This document shows positions 1 to 10,518 of a stretch of DNA of 10,518 bases, piece after piece. A program made the translations under genes and the position numbers. The notes below the pieces were generated by a model. That model was not told where the DNA came from, did not search any database, and saw only the letters and a program-made list of their open reading frames with translations. Source of the stretch: Dinochytrium kinnereticum. Its lineage: Eukaryota; Chytridiomycota; Chytridiomycetes; Chytridiales; Chytridiaceae. The stretch lies in contig JADGJT010000597.1 of assembly GCA_027604005.1 (NCBI GenBank), positions 1 through 10,518 on the forward strand, given 5' to 3'. The number at the start of each line of letters is the position of its first letter. Positions within the stretch are counted from its first letter, which is position 1.

Positions 1-81
1 CAGGTATTCGGAGCTCCTCAGCTAATGATAAGGCTGGTCAGCCAGGTATTTGGAGCTCCTCAGCTAATGATGAGGCTCAGC
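1..81 (+). repeat. 42-bp tandem repeat, two copies, cut by window edge
   Basis: Positions 1-42 and 43-81 are near-identical units. The second differs by C/T at unit position 9, A/G at unit position 30, and loss of three bases (GGT) near its end. All changes keep a multiple of three. The plus frame starting at base 1 is open through both units and ends at a TAA at 118-120, giving a 14-residue unit (QVFGAPQLM(I/M)RLVS). The array probably continues to the left of the window. It could be the end of a repeat-containing coding region or a non-coding minisatellite; a second plus frame is also open to a TAG near 95, so coding is not proven. Confidence 0.75.
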
Positions 82-120
82 GGCAAGAATAGACTGTGCA
101 GATGTGTGGGAAAATCCTAA

Positions 121-532
121 CATTGCTATGGGAGAGCTGAAAGGAAAAAATGTTGAAACCCAACTTATCCTGAACTGATCTGGGCATGGAACCCCCGGGA
201 AGCAAGTCCTTTCGCACTCTTATCTTTTATTCAAATTCAATCTGCCCTGTCACACCCCTCCAGGGCACACCCCAAATATCCCACAAAATGCTTACGAACA
301 CCAATATCGCAAGGAAAGTGGATCAGTAACGTGGTGGGACACCACACTACCGCTTTTCTCTATTCTCCTATCCATATGGATCTGCACCTCAAAATCCGTG
401 GAATAAATCTCTGTTATCATAACACTTGTCTTTGTTTGAAAGTGGTGGTTCTGGTTTCTGTCTAATTCTTATTACGTGTATGATTTGCCTTCTTTGATGT
501 GGCCCTTCTTTGCTTTCTTGCGATTCGTGTCC
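121..532. other. Intergenic stretch without a convincing gene
   Basis: This AT-rich stretch has no long ORF with protein-like composition. It holds small inverted repeats: 243-249 with 261-267 (TGCCCTG/CAGGGCA, 11-nt loop), 331-336 with 340-345 (GTGGTG/CACCAC, 3-nt loop) and 412-417 with 419-424 (TGTTAT/ATAACA). They are short enough to be chance. No promoter, tRNA or splice signals connect it to a gene. Confidence 0.5.
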
Positions 533-562
533 AGGAGGAGGAGGAGGAGGATGAGGAGGATG
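533..562. repeat. AGG/GGA microsatellite
   Basis: A run of GAG/AGG triplets interrupted by ATG and ending in GGATGG. Read on the minus strand in the frame open from 631 to 389 it would encode a proline tract (HPPHPPPPPP); read on the plus strand it gives a glutamate tract. Neither frame has other protein-like features, so it is annotated as a simple repeat only. Confidence 0.7.
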
Positions 563-602
563 GTTGGGATGAGCGTCTATTATTCTGCCTGAAGTCAGCG
601 GG

Positions 603-677
603 TGTTGGAAAGCGAGTTCCGGATGGGTCACAAAAGAAGGATGATGTAGTGTATTGGGGAAGACTCTGTCAACACAA
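603..677 (-). repeat. Left copy of a 75-76 bp dispersed direct repeat (degenerate)
   Basis: This segment matches 10443-10518 in the same orientation at about 68 of 76 aligned positions by eye, with one single-base gap. In the right copy the minus-strand frame is open and runs into the orphan gene. Here the one-base deletion puts a TGA into the same frame (minus codons reading ILLL then stop), so this copy looks like a decayed fragment of that gene's upstream part. Homology stops at 603 on one side; on the other side it reaches the window end in the right copy, so the full repeat length is unknown. Confidence 0.8.
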
Positions 678-941
678 GGTGATTAGGGAGGTGTTCAGCT
701 GTTGTAGTTGTTGTTGAGTTGTTGTGTTATTCTCCATGTATGTTGTATGCAGTATATATAGTGTAGAGTTGAAGGGGGAGTAGTAGTCCGCCCTTCAATC
801 CATGTAAGGCAATAAACATCTGCCAATAAAGGAGATATTAGCTGAAGGGTAATCGACCTCTTTGAGCTTGTTGCTACGAGCTCTGTGACCGTCACTGTGG
901 CATCTTCAATGAAGGGGATCTGGGAATATCCCGCAACCATT

Positions 942-1087
942 TGTATAACTATGTGTGACCCTTGTGTAATAGGAATATCTCGTGTGAGATATTCTACTCT
1001 TTATTTTCAACAGCGGGATTAGAAGTTACACTGACTATCTTACTTTCTGTCTCCATGCCGATGCCTTAGTGGTCACATAGCAATTAC
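942..1087. repeat. Small inverted-repeat unit with nested hairpin (possible MITE or LTR relic)
   Basis: CTATGTGTGACC at 949-960 is answered by GGTCACATAG at 1071-1080, with looser similarity extending outward to TGTA at 942 and TACA near 1087. Inside lies a perfect 9-bp hairpin, 973-981 with 986-994 (GAATATCTC / GAGATATTC, loop GTGT). The size and terminal inverted repeats suggest a tiny non-autonomous element, but no convincing target-site duplication is visible. An alternative is a decayed LTR: TGTAAT at 965 and TTTTCAACA near 1005-1012 are LTR-like ends. No transposase or polymerase coding is present. Confidence 0.35.
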
Positions 1088-1363
1088 AGGATCAGATAGG
1101 TAGTAGAAACAAGTATGACCGAAAGTGGTCCTTGAGAATACCTCACGACGTCTCTCAATTAAGAAAAAAGTAAAGAAATTTCCGTGTGAATGTGTTCGAG
1201 CAGTGGTCGTTTGGTTTCCGTGGGGCTGGGTGGCATAGAATTGGTGACTCCCATCGATCCAGTTGTATCTCGCAAATTACGACACCTCCGAGCCAGCATT
1301 TACAGCCATGATTTCTTCGCGCATTAACAATGATTGCTGTAGGCTGGCCTGCTTCTCCTACTG

Positions 1364-1372
1364 TATATAAAG
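1364..1372 (+). promoter_or_regulatory. TATA-like element upstream of TAF5
   Basis: TATATAAAG lies about 270 bp upstream of the TAF5 ATG. If used, transcription would start near 1395-1400 and the leader would be roughly 240 nt. The string matches the TATA consensus, but AT-rich matches occur elsewhere in the window (753-760, 9480-9487), so use as a promoter is inferred from position only. Confidence 0.35.
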
Positions 1373-1373
1373 A

Positions 1374-1490
1374 ATGGCTTCTTTAGCGGTAGTATTGTTA
1401 ATCCCCATATGTCTTGGGCTATTCTCCTTGTGCCATACGCCATTTCTTTCATGGCTTCTGGAGAAAAGTTACCGATTTCATTGCAGCTAA
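1374..1490 (+). CDS. Short hydrophobic ORF (38 aa), possible upstream ORF
   Basis: An ATG-started plus-strand ORF of 38 codons ends at the TAA 1488-1490, 151 bp before the TAF5 ATG. Its N-terminal half is strongly hydrophobic (SLAVVLLIPICLGLF), like a signal anchor or signal peptide. The start lies only two bases after the TATA-like element, so if that TATA drives TAF5 the ORF's ATG would lie upstream of the transcript start; a start further upstream would make it a true uORF of TAF5. There is no other support that it is translated, and a chance ORF is quite possible. Confidence 0.15.
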   Translation: MASLAVVLLIPICLGLFSLCHTPFLSWLLEKSYRFHCS

Positions 1491-1641
1491 CTCACCTATT
1501 TCCTACATCTGCATAACCCAAGATTAAAGGTTACAGTTTATATGCATGGGGTGGTGCAGCTGGAGGTTTGGGGGTGAGCGGCTGTCGAGGAATGGGACCT
1601 CAGCGAATTGTCAGTGCTGGATTCTTGGAAAAAAAATCACG

Positions 1642-4434
1642 ATGGAAAAGGCAGGGGCAGCTCCAGAAGAACTGGTTGCAGCATACTTGAGGAGTCGAGG
1701 TTAGCCATCGATGGATGGGATGCAGCCATCAAATGCATGTCCTAATTCATTGCCTCCAAAAAGGATTCAAAGCCGCGGAATCAGCATTACGTGCTGAAAG
1801 CAAGGTGCGGAGCTTGGAGTCGTTGGTAAAGGATGCGGAGGGGTTCAATGAGGAAGTGTCGGTGCCGGACTTCATTCTGTTCTACAACGAATCGGAGGCG
1901 AAGAATCCTTCTGCATACGATCAGAGCTATGGACGTCTCAGGAGATGGATTGAAGATTCGCTGGACATGTACAAGGTGGAGGCTACATGAGTTGATTGAC
2001 GCTAATTAGCTCAGATTGAGATGAGGCGTGTTTTGTATCCCGTTTTTGTTCACTCTTACCTGGACCTTGTGCAAAGAAACATGCGGGAGCAGGGTACCTT
2101 GACTCATTTTTTTGGAAGCTTTGCTCATTTACTATTTTAGCAAGGCATTTCTTCTCCAGCTACAAGAGTGACCACGTTGAGGCCCATGGGCAGGATGTAT
2201 CCAGAATAGGATCAATAATAGAACCCAGTCATGTGGAGTGCAATGACCTGGCTCAAGGCTTCCTCAACAACCGCTACAACTTGAAGATGAGCAGATACTC
2301 GTTTGAGCTGTTGCTTGCATTTCTTCAGGACAATAAATTCATGCTACTCACACGTTTAATCAACCGAAACCTGGCGATCAAAGGTGAGCCACATCATTTT
2401 CCTAACAATTATCTGATGACATTTAGTTGAAACGGATCGGCCATCTACAGCATCCACAGATGAGGATTTAGGCATCGCTGGCCACTTCTATGCTGATTAC
2501 GCGACCGTGAATGAGCAGCCGGTATCTTTGGGTAAACTGCCGGATGACCCTTGGCTCGTGAAGGAGGTTTCTAGCGCACTACACAATGACGTAAGACCAT
2601 AAGCTGGATATTTGACCATTAAAGTGTCTTCTTGTTTCAGTCTTTTGAAACAGCTACTTCTAGAGAGGAGCTTATGAAGCATTTGGTTGTTGAGCCTTTG
2701 GCAGACTCACCAGCAAGGGATAATATCCCGTTGCCTTATCCGTAAGGCTATTAATGCCACACCCTGGTTGACCTTTCTTAAGCAAATTCACGGACGTATC
2801 ACGGACGATTGAGACGTTGAAAGAGCTTCGGAATCGAGTAAAGCTTTCTGGAAGCACGTTACCTTCGATTTGTGCTTACACATTTCACAATACTTATGAC
2901 ACGTGAGTTTGCCTGTAATTGTTTTGTTGTTGTTGTTTTTTGCCTTCTTCGTGGCTTTCTTAGAGTTGATGGGTTTACGTCCCCTCACTCACCAAACTCC
3001 TTCATATTTTGGGAGTACTCAGGATCAATTGCGTGTCTGTTTCCGACGATTCAAAAATATGCTGTGTGGGAACTTCGGAGTCGTTTATTAGAGTGTGGAA
3101 TCTGACTGGCATAAAGTTGAGATCCGTGAGGATATCCAGCGATGGAAATGGTTTTCCCCTTTTCTTTTCTTTTTCTCTCTTCTGATCTTCCCTCAGTTCA
3201 TCGTGATGAGGTTGGATCAGACAGCAAAAGGCTTGTAGGGCACTCTGGACCCGTCTACGGTCTCAGTGTGAGCAAAGACAACAAATTTCTCATTTCGGCA
3301 TCAGAGGATAAGACAAGTACTGACATGCTGACGATATGCACCATGCTAACTGTTACTGCAGTGAGACTGTGGAGTTTGGACACGTTCATGAACGTGGCGG
3401 TCTACAAGGGTCATAATTACCCAGTCTGGGATGTGGATTTCAGCAGTGAAGGAGGTTACTTTGCGACCTGCTCTCATGATCGAACGGCCAGGCTTTGGAG
3501 CACAGACACCATCAATCCACTTCGGATCTTCGTGGGGCATAATTCTGATGTCGATGTAAGAATTTATTCATCCTTTATGGAGTGGTTCTTAATCAATCAT
3601 CGATCTCTCTCCCTACACCCCCCCCCCCAAAAAAAACAACAAAGACTGTACGATTCCACCCAAATTGCAATTACATTGCAACAGGTGCAGGAGACGGACA
3701 GGCGAGAATGTGGGATATCCAAAAAGGCAACTGCGTTCGACTGCTGATTGGTCATAACTGTCCCGTCACGACCCTCTGTTACTCTCCAGATGGTCAAATG
3801 CTAGCAACCGGAGGTAAAATTCACCCACACTCTCCCCTCATTTCGTCTATCCATCAATCCTCTTTTCATCCGCTAAATCTTTTCTCCAAAAAAAAAACAA
3901 ACCGTCCCCCCCAATCCCATGTGCAGCGGAAGACGGCTCACTCCGCATTTGGGATCTTGGGATGGGGAAGGTGATTAAACGCCTTCGAGGACACGATAGC
4001 TCTGTTCATTCGGTCGCGTTCAGCAGGGATAGCAGCCAACTCGCCTCTGGAGGTGCAGATAACACTGTTCGGATCTGGGACATCAAGAACAGCGACATTG
4101 GGGAGCAAGAGGGGTCGATTAATATGCCTGGAAGAGATGGGTTGGTGGCCTTTAATTTTACTCTTCTTTCTTTGTTTTTGTTTTTTTTTGCTTTGGTTTG
4201 GGTTTGGGAATGTGCTTGTTTTGTTGTTTGCTTATTTGCTTCTTCTTCTTTTCTTTCTTTTTTTTTGCGGTTTTTCTTTACCTCCTCCTGTTTTTGTTTG
4301 TTAATTGTTGGATTTTCAGCGGTCTGTTCCCTCCACTTGGCACCTTCCCGACAAAGAAGACACCGATAATGAAGGTCCACTACATGCGCACGAACGTCCT
4401 CCTTGCCCTCGGCCCTTTCCAACCTCAAACGTAA
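1642..4434 (+). CDS. TAF5: TAF5, WD40 subunit of TFIID (13 exons, complete)
   Basis: Exons assembled by eye: 1642-1699, 1764-1975, 2015-2093, 2141-2383, 2427-2590, 2641-2741, 2783-2902, 3023-3150, 3197-3316, 3362-3555, 3645-3813, 3927-4140, 4320-4434; all introns GT-AG and phases agree, giving 638 residues. Residues about 9-40 form a LisH motif (YLRSRGFKAAESAL). About 48-197 match the TAF5 N-terminal domain (WIEDSLDMYK, VHSYLDLVQ, ARHFFSSYKSDH). From about 326 there are six WD40 repeats with GH and WD/WS signatures (GHNYPVWDVDF, RLWS, HPNCNYIATG), then the TAF5-type tail (RTNVLLALGPF). In the family, TAF5 dimerises and scaffolds histone-fold TAFs in TFIID and, in most fungi, SAGA. The length is close to the short fission-yeast form and lacks the long N-terminal extension of the human protein. 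The ATG at 1642 has a good context (ACGATGG) and directly precedes LisH. TAF5L-like paralogy cannot be excluded. Confidence 0.95.
1976..2014 (+). other. 39-bp intron of TAF5
   Basis: This is the shortest intron in the gene: donor GTGGAG, branch-like GCTAAT at 2001-2006, acceptor CTCAG. Removing it joins MYK to IEMRRV, restoring the conserved block of the TAF5 N-terminal domain. Without removal, the reading frame stops at the TGA at 1988-1990. Confidence 0.85.
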
Positions 4435-4622
4435 CGTTAGGAACAGGAGTGTGTGAAGAAGATACTTGCCACCAGACCTCCAAAATGTAATTTGTGTATG
4501 TACATAGAGATCACTTGCAACAACAACAAAAAAAAAAAAAAGGCAGTTGCTTTTGCCGCCTTGTTAAAAAAAAAGTGAAGAGAGATAAGAAAACAGAATA
4601 AAATAAACAGCCTCCCCTCACT
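4435..4622. terminator. Convergent 3' region between TAF5 and XPB
   Basis: Only 188 bp separate the two stop codons. On the plus strand two overlapping AATAAA signals (4597-4602 and 4602-4607) could serve TAF5, but cleavage 10-30 nt downstream would fall inside the 3' end of XPB, so the transcripts would overlap. A-tracts lie at 4528-4541 and 4566-4574. For XPB no canonical AATAAA follows the stop; one lies just inside the coding region (minus strand of 4635-4640). Confidence 0.5.
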
Positions 4623-7899
<3,277 letters not shown>

Positions 7900-8010
7900 G
7901 AAGGGAGGGATGGAGAGTGTGGATGGGTGGTGGGAGGATGTCTGGACGGATGGATGGATGGTGGTTGTTGGTGTTGGCGTTGTGACAATCCTCCTTTTCC
8001 AATTTTTCAC

Positions 8011-8700
8011 TGAGGGACCTGGGTTGGTGGGATGAAGCTACTGCTCGGGAAAGGCATCGCGAAGGGCGTCGGGGTCAAGTCCTCTGAGAGCAGAAGGGAA
8101 CGAAGGAGAGCGAGGAAGGAGGCGCGCTTATCGGGTTATCGGGCGGGAGGGAGAAGGTGCATTGCACCAAGTCCACTAGTATACCAAGGTATCGGACACG
8201 GGTTTTGCAAGCGAGGCAAAGAAACCTCCGAAAACAAGAAGAACGCACATGATGGCAGCCGAGTGGGAGGCGCGTGTGGTCGAAGGAAGAAGAGATGAAA
8301 GTGAAGTGCCATCAAATAGGGGCAGTAGAAACAAGGTCCGGGCTCAGCGCCGACATAAGAACACGAGGGGCGAGAAGGCGAACGAGACCAGCAACGGGAA
8401 GGGCGATTCCGGCGCATGGGAGAGCGGGAGAGCGGGAGAGTGGGTGGTCCCGTCGATCCTGGTCAGACGGATAGGCACGACGAGAACGACGTCGTTGCGG
8501 CGAGGCCCCGGCCGAGGAAGAGGAAAGCGAATAGCGGGAGCAGGAAGGCGAGGTGCAAACGTGCCGAGAACAATTGGCGGTCAGTCCCGCGTCTCGTGGT
8601 CGTTGAGACCCTGGAAGTGGCCGCAGAGGTGGTTCGGCGGGCGAGTGAGTTAAGACGAGTCCGGGCGGCGGTACTGCTTCATAAGAGCGGTGGCTGACGA
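8011..8700. other. GC-rich region upstream of XPB; overlapping ORFs, no recognised gene
   Basis: The plus strand is purine-rich and carries overlapping arginine-rich ORFs: 8032-8298 (88 codons), 8249-8653 (134 codons) and 8416-8697 (93 codons, with an RPRKRKA basic patch then a helix-like VVVETLEVAAEVVRRASEL). None resembles a known family to me, and the arginine richness is what GC-rich random sequence gives. A triple 8-bp repeat (GGGAGAGC/T) lies at 8418-8441. The XPB promoter must lie here or just inside; no clear TATA box for it is visible. Confidence 0.4.
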
Positions 8701-8877
8701 TATGAGGGAAGAGGTAAGAGAGGAAAACGCGGTCAAACCTAACTGGGAAACCAAAAAAGAAGTCAACGCCTGCGGTGGGACTTTCGACGTGGAAGGGGAG
8801 TGAAGAACGTCATGAAGAGCGTGCAAATGAGACAGCATGACGGGAGTGGCGTGTTGGGAGTCAAAAGACACGCACAT
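8650..8877 (-). CDS. Uncharacterised minus-strand ORF, 75 codons
   Basis: This frame is ATG-started, and it stays open upstream of the ATG to a TGA near 9010, giving about 120 open codons. The C-terminal part is rich in Leu, Ser and Thr and looks helical (QALTSFLVSQLGLTAFSSL). It is the antisense of the purine-rich plus-strand model at 8654-8840, and at most one of the two is likely to be real. No family is recognised. Confidence 0.2.
   Translation of the reverse strand: MCVSFDSQHATPVMLSHLHALHDVLHSPSTSKVPPQALTSFLVSQLGLTAFSSLTSSLISSATALMKQYRRPDSS
8654..8840 (+). other. Possible small plus-strand exon pair with a 46-bp intron
   Basis: The sequence 8714-8759 has donor GTAAGA, a CTAAC-type branch motif at about 8740-8744 and acceptor AAAAAAG, similar to the TAF5 introns ending in AAAAG. 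Removing it joins ADDMREE to KSTPAVGLSTW in one frame that ends at TGA 8838-8840. The upstream limit is unclear because this frame has a TAA at 8651-8653. The product is not recognised. It competes directly with minus-strand models over the same bases. Confidence 0.2.
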
Positions 8878-9246
8878 GCCCGGAGGACGGTCACGTGGGA
8901 TCCGAAGACATACACGCGCAGCCAGGAACGAGCGGGGGGAGGTCGGGGTGCGGTGGCAGAACCATACATAACCACCGGAAAGACGTAAGAGAGTGACTGA
9001 TGAGTAAGAGTTATCAGTGAGACCTCATGGCTGGCCAAAGGGCTAGACATAAGGTGGAGGCAAGATCTCAAAGATCATTGCAGGTTGAAGGAGGTCTGAG
9101 GTGTGGGAGACACCAAGACGACTTACCTTGTCTGGAGGTGATGAGAGGCTTGGCCTTGTAAGGAGTAAAACTACGTGCCCTTGACCAGCATGGAGGCTGG
9201 AACGTCGGTGGAGGGCTTGGGAGCCATCCTCAGGGTAGATCTCCAT
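8763..9246 (-). CDS. Speculative two-exon minus-strand ORF, 117 aa
   Basis: Exon 9246-9127 starts with ATG (MEIYPEDGSQALHRR) and ends at a strong donor GTAAGT. A 130-bp intron ends at CTCATCAG, with a GATAAC branch-like string shortly upstream. Exon 8996-8763 continues in frame to TGA. The product has a cysteine-rich hydrophobic part (LRACACLL, CCLICTLFM) and a basic end (RRKSHRRR). The good splice signals are the only real support. It overlaps two other weak models and resembles no family I know. Confidence 0.2.
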
Positions 9247-9688
9247 AACTAGATTACTAGTTGATAATAAGATTCTGTTTATTAAGTTTGTCAGGTGGGC
9301 AATGTGCCTTAAATCCTGACAGGGCTGGCCTGGAACTAGGTCTTTATGTGGGTTGTAAATCAATTGAGTTTTGCTCTCCTGTATATCTAATCACTAAACA
9401 CAGTATGTATGTATATACATATACACACAACTATCCTCACTCCTGAATCACCAATACGCGTCAGACGCCTCATTGGCACTATATAAACAAATATCATTAA
9501 ACAATGTTCTCACACCAAGTATTATACGCGTGTGCCTTTTCAGTGTCAGTTATTCACAACTATGGAGGCACCAAATTTGAACCCTCTACAAAGTAGAAAT
9601 TATAAAAATTTATCCCAATATAACTCGGTGAGGAAGCATCGCACCGACATGAGTCTTACGTGAATCGAAAGCTCTCGACGAGAAGACA
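9247..9688. other. AT-rich intergenic stretch
   Basis: No convincing gene is seen. It contains a perfect 14-bp palindrome TATGTATATACATA at 9408-9421, a 6-bp inverted repeat at 9247-9252/9257-9262 (AACTAG/CTAGTT) and a TATATAAA string at 9480-9487. The stretch could hold the 3' end of the orphan minus-strand gene, whose proposed stop is at 9689. Confidence 0.4.
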
Positions 9689-10516
9689 TCAATGGCGCCG
9701 TGTCCCTGACTTTGGGGGAGCAAACGCAGAAAAATGGAGGGAATCTTTGGTACGACTCTTAGTGTCAAGAACTGTAAAATAAATAATATACTCCTTTTCT
9801 CACCTTCAACGTCCCACGCATTCATCACAATCCTGCTTACATTCACAGCTCCCCTCCCTCTCACCACCAACAGATACTCCCTTCCATCCGTACTCCACTC
9901 GATGATGCAGCTCCTCCCCACACACACCCACCGCACCTTCCACCGAAACCGTTGCGCGCGTGTCAGCGTACAACCAAGGTCCCCAGTAATAGCACTTGAC
10001 AAGAGACGACTCCAACCCAACCTTGAGGATCCGAGCCTCCCCTCCACATCCCCATGACACCCAATGCGCCATGTACCCTTCCCCAGCCTCCCCGTTTCGA
10101 CAGTACGACGCCACAGAGACCTCCCCCCTGCATCTCACCCCACCCCCACCGTCACAGCCATCCTTGAAAACGCTCATCTCACCGCTATTGCGATGCACAG
10201 TGTCTCCTCTCCCCATCACACCCGTCTCATCATCATCCCCCTCAACAACAACCTTCCACCTCCCAACCCACGTGCACCCCTCGTCCTCCCCTCTCCCAAC
10301 GAGAAACTGACCCCCCCTCGAGTCAACCCAATCAGGCAACGCGCGTCTCCCCGTCGTGGGCAGCGTCAACGTGTGCACAGTCTCTCCTCCCTCAATGTAC
10401 CTGACACTCATGTGCGTTTCTCCGAGTTTGGTTGATGAGGCCTGTTGGAAAGCGAGTTCCGGATTGGTCACGTGAAGAAGGATGATGAAGTGTATTGGGG
10501 AATGCTTTGTCAACAC
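9689..10516 (-). CDS. Unrecognised minus-strand gene, 5' end beyond the window
   Basis: The minus frame is open from the window edge to 9806. An internal ATG gives MSVRYIEGGETVHTL at about 10411, but the frame continues upstream through the repeated segment, so the true start may lie outside. A 69-bp intron 9840-9772 (donor GTAAGC, acceptor TTTTACAG) would extend the ORF to TGA 9691-9689, ending in PPKSGTRRH. The product is Gly/Val/Trp-rich with alternating short hydrophobic runs (WVGRWKVVVEG, YMAHWVSWG), suggesting a beta-rich protein of about 250 or more residues with many cysteines. A competing donor at 9803 (GTGAGA, 32-bp intron) fits a neighbouring frame that reads CIIEWSTDGREYLLVVRG and looks more protein-like in its last part. 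I do not recognise the family. Confidence 0.35.
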
Positions 10517-10518
10517 AA
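10443..10518 (-). repeat. Right copy of the 75-76 bp dispersed direct repeat
   Basis: It matches 603-677 in direct orientation. Here the minus frame is open (HSPIHFIILLHVTNPELAFQ) and leads into the orphan gene, so this copy is the candidate intact one. It includes a CACGTG at 10469-10474 that the left copy lacks. The repeat runs to the last base of the window, so its outer end cannot be seen. Confidence 0.8.

Noticed and set aside
67..140. Possible C/D box snoRNA (ATGATGA at 67-73, CTGA at 137-140)
   Set aside because: No terminal stem pairs the flanks, and the box C-like string is part of the tandem repeat, whose first copy has ATGATAA.
389..631. Minus-strand proline-rich ORF
   Set aside because: It starts with GTG rather than ATG; the proline run comes from the AGG microsatellite and the first codons come from the degenerate repeat copy.
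753..760. TATATATA as a promoter for a minus-strand gene
   Set aside because: The only ATG close below it gives a 22-codon ORF that begins too near the TATA, and no gene follows.
695..940. Minus-strand 81-codon ORF with beta-strand-like sequence
   Set aside because: ATG-started and somewhat protein-like, but it has no splice signals linking it to other exons and resembles no family I know; kept out as too weak.
4006..4428. Minus-strand 140-codon lysine-rich ORF opposite TAF5
   Set aside because: It is the antisense of TAF5 exons and of a T-rich intron; composition is explained by homopolymers.
8008..8010. GTG start for XPB at 8010
   Set aside because: GTG initiation is not expected for a nuclear eukaryotic gene; the first ATG at 7899 directly precedes the conserved domain.
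9734..10057. Plus-strand ORF opposite the orphan gene, with a possible intron ending at 9848
   Set aside because: Its product is low-complexity Pro/Ser/Thr/His from a C-rich strand; the minus strand has better sequence character, though neither is certain.

Overview
The window looks like nuclear DNA from a fungus. It has intron-rich genes whose introns are mostly 39-150 bp, begin with GT, end with AG and often carry a CTAAC/CTAAT branch-like motif. It also has long homopolymer tracts and eukaryote-only basal transcription proteins. Basidiomycete or early-diverging fungal origin both fit the intron density; the sequence alone does not settle the phylum.

Layout. 1-1641: gene-poor, with a 42-bp tandem repeat at the left edge, an AGG microsatellite, a decayed copy of a segment that recurs at the far right edge, inverted repeats, and a short hydrophobic ORF upstream of the first solid gene. 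1642-4434 (+): a complete 13-exon gene for TAF5, the WD40 subunit of TFIID (and usually SAGA), 638 residues as assembled here. 4435-4622: a short convergent intergenic region. 4623-7899 (-): a 7-exon gene for XPB/ERCC3/Ssl2, the TFIIH DNA translocase, 817 residues from the first ATG. 8000-9600: GC-rich then AT-rich DNA with several mutually incompatible weak gene models. 9689 to the right edge (-): a probable unrecognised gene, cut by the window end.

The two well-supported genes are tail to tail and both encode subunits of the RNA polymerase II preinitiation complex. TAF5 scaffolds TFIID on core promoters. XPB is the TFIIH motor that opens the promoter and also acts in nucleotide excision repair. 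I reconstructed all splice sites by eye from reading frame and family conservation. No convincing mobile element with coding capacity, tRNA, rRNA or CRISPR array was seen. The most unusual material is at the two edges (shared 75-76 bp segment, 14-codon repeat) and in the orphan right-hand gene.
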